From contig NZ_CP039691.1 in the NCBI RefSeq assembly GCF_005145045.1, positions 2,616,001 to 2,680,000 of the forward strand: DNA of 64,000 nt, written 5' to 3'. Shown in pieces: positions 62,903 through 64,000 of this stretch (its first letter is position 1; every line of letters starts with the position of its first letter). The translations under genes and the position numbers were made by a program. This stretch comes from Agrobacterium larrymoorei. GTDB lineage: Bacteria > Pseudomonadota > Alphaproteobacteria > Rhizobiales > Rhizobiaceae. The notes under the pieces were generated by a model. The model was given only the letters and a program-made list of their open reading frames with translations, ran no database searches and had not been told where the DNA came from.

Positions 62903-64000
62903 TTATCGTACCAGATTGATGAGAGTTTCCATCAGATCGGAACCCGTCTGGAAGACCTTGGAATTTGCCGTGTAGCTGCGCTGAGCCTGGATCATCTCCG
63001 TCAGTTCGGTAGCGATATCGACGTTGGACGATTCAAGCTGCTTCTGATTGATCGTGCCGAAGCCTGTCTGACCGGCAAATCCGAGTGTTACGACACCGGA
63101 CTCGGCGCTGGTCTGGAATACGTTGCCAGAGAGAACGCTAAGCTTATCCGGGCTTGCAACATCAGCAAGAGGTATCTGAAAGAGCGGCCTTGGCTGCGAC
63201 TTTGCATAAGTTGCAGAGACAGTTCCGTCGGCAGAGATGGAGATGGACTGCACCTGTTCAGCTGGATTGCCGTTGATTGCGCCTTCTTCGATTACCGATG
63301 TAGATGCGGCAAATTGCGTCATGCCGGACAGATCCATCGTGATGCTGACATCATTTTCGGTATCATCGATCGTAAGTTCCGTGACATCAAATGTCTTTGT
63401 ATCTGAATCGAAGACCATTGTGTCGGTTGCAACAGGCCCCTCGGAATACGGGAAACCAGTAGAGGACCCCTTCGACGAGTCGTAGACCGCGACGTCCCAT
63501 GTGCCGTCGCCATTCTTTGCGAAGTAGAAGTCATACTTGATAGTATTGCCTAAGGAATCATAGCCAGTGGCTGAGGTCTTCACGACGCTGATTTGGTCCA
63601 CGGTGACTGTGGACGTATTGTCGTTCAAATCTACCGTGGGATCCAGAATAGGCGCTGAGTCGCTGAGGTTACCAGTCAACGAACCGGTGGTGGAGGGCGT
63701 TGCCGTCATGCCATTGGCCTTGACGTTAACCGGCACAAGGCCGTCGTAACTATTGATAACGGTGGTCGGCGTTGTTCCGGTGTATTCATAGCCCAGCAAC
63801 GTAAAGCCAGAGTCATTGACCAGATTGCCGTCAGAGTCTGCTGTGAACGATCCTGCGCGCGTCAGAAAAACGTTGCCTGCGGTATCCTGTACGACGAAGA
63901 AACCATCGCCCGAAATGGCAAGGTCTGTCGAAGACTGCGTTGCCTGAAGCGCGCCCTGCTGCGAGATAGAATAGTTGACGCTCGTAGACACGCCACCGGA
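62903..64000 (-). CDS. flgE: Flagellar hook protein FlgE, C-terminal part (runs off window)
   Basis: The frame is open to base 64000, so an N-terminal portion of perhaps 50-60 residues is outside the window. The visible part has VNYSISQQGALQATQSSTDL, the FlgE middle domain (GDGFFVVQDTAGNVFLTRAGSF) and C-terminal LESSNVDIATELTEMIQAQRSYTANSKV. It is the first gene of the run flgE-flgK-flgL-flaF-flbT-flgD-fliQ. Confidence 0.95.
   Translation of the reverse strand, partial: SGGVSTSVNYSISQQGALQATQSSTDLAISGDGFFVVQDTAGNVFLTRAGSFTADSDGNLVNDSGFTLLGYEYTGTTPTTVINSYDGLVPVNVKANGMTATPSTTGSLTGNLSDSAPILDPTVDLNDNTSTVTVDQISVVKTSATGYDSLGNTIKYDFYFAKNGDGTWDVAVYDSSKGSSTGFPYSEGPVATDTMVFDSDTKTFDVTELTIDDTENDVSITMDLSGMTQFAASTSVIEEGAINGNPAEQVQSISISADGTVSATYAKSQPRPLFQIPLADVASPDKLSVLSGNVFQTSAESGVVTLGFAGQTGFGTINQKQLESSNVDIATELTEMIQAQRSYTANSKVFQTGSDLMETLINLVR

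Overview
The window comes from the chromosome of an alphaproteobacterium of the Rhizobiaceae, most like Agrobacterium/Rhizobium. The grounds are the rhizobial flagellar gene sets (flgBC-fliE-flgGAI-motE-flgH-fliL-fliP; flgE-flgKL-flaF-flbT-flgD-fliQ), a DUF1217 flagellar protein, a UPF0262 gene beside hisD, and a divergent aglR/aglE pair. Both window ends cut genes: aglE on the left, flgE on the right.

Layout. 1-4.4 kb: alpha-glucoside uptake (aglE, aglR), folD and a Wzz/GumC-like membrane protein. 4.6-10.8 kb: a tightly coupled flagellar basal-body operon on the + strand. 10.9-15.7 kb: a convergent flagellar operon, flhA-fliR plus four small genes. 16-18.2 kb: the DUF1217 gene. 18.2-24.3 kb: a housekeeping block on the - strand (yacG, maf, infA, a low-molecular-weight phosphatase gene, UPF0262, hisD, DUF2948, murA), ending at a tRNA-Thr(GGT). 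24.3-58.8 kb: a large accessory island. 58.8-64 kb: fliQ, flgD, flbT, flaF, flgL, flgK and partial flgE on the - strand. In related genomes fliQ and flhA are neighbours. Here 43 kb of housekeeping genes plus island separates them.

The island is a mosaic of mobility and defence genes. It carries a large tyrosine recombinase, a large serine recombinase followed by two ParB-like genes, and a compact Tn7-like transposon (tnsA-tnsB-tnsC-tniQ) of about 6.4 kb with imperfect terminal repeats. Defence-type content includes a complete Qat system (qatABCD), a HerA ATPase operon with a Cap4/DUF4297-type nuclease and a second nuclease-like protein, a DUF4365-TPR protein, a DUF2235 hydrolase, a soluble FtsH-like AAA protease with a small partner, a VapC-type PIN protein and a DUF4238 gene broken by one amber codon.

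The most unusual local structure lies in front of tnsA. A 15-codon leader ORF is followed by a hairpin that buries a near-perfect Shine-Dalgarno sequence. That site serves a 56-codon ORF whose stop codon overlaps the tnsA start. This looks like translational attenuation of a transposase operon. The right end of the transposon abuts a beheaded brnT toxin gene and an antitoxin gene that lacks a normal start codon.

All calls come from reading the sequence and recalled family knowledge. No database search was run.
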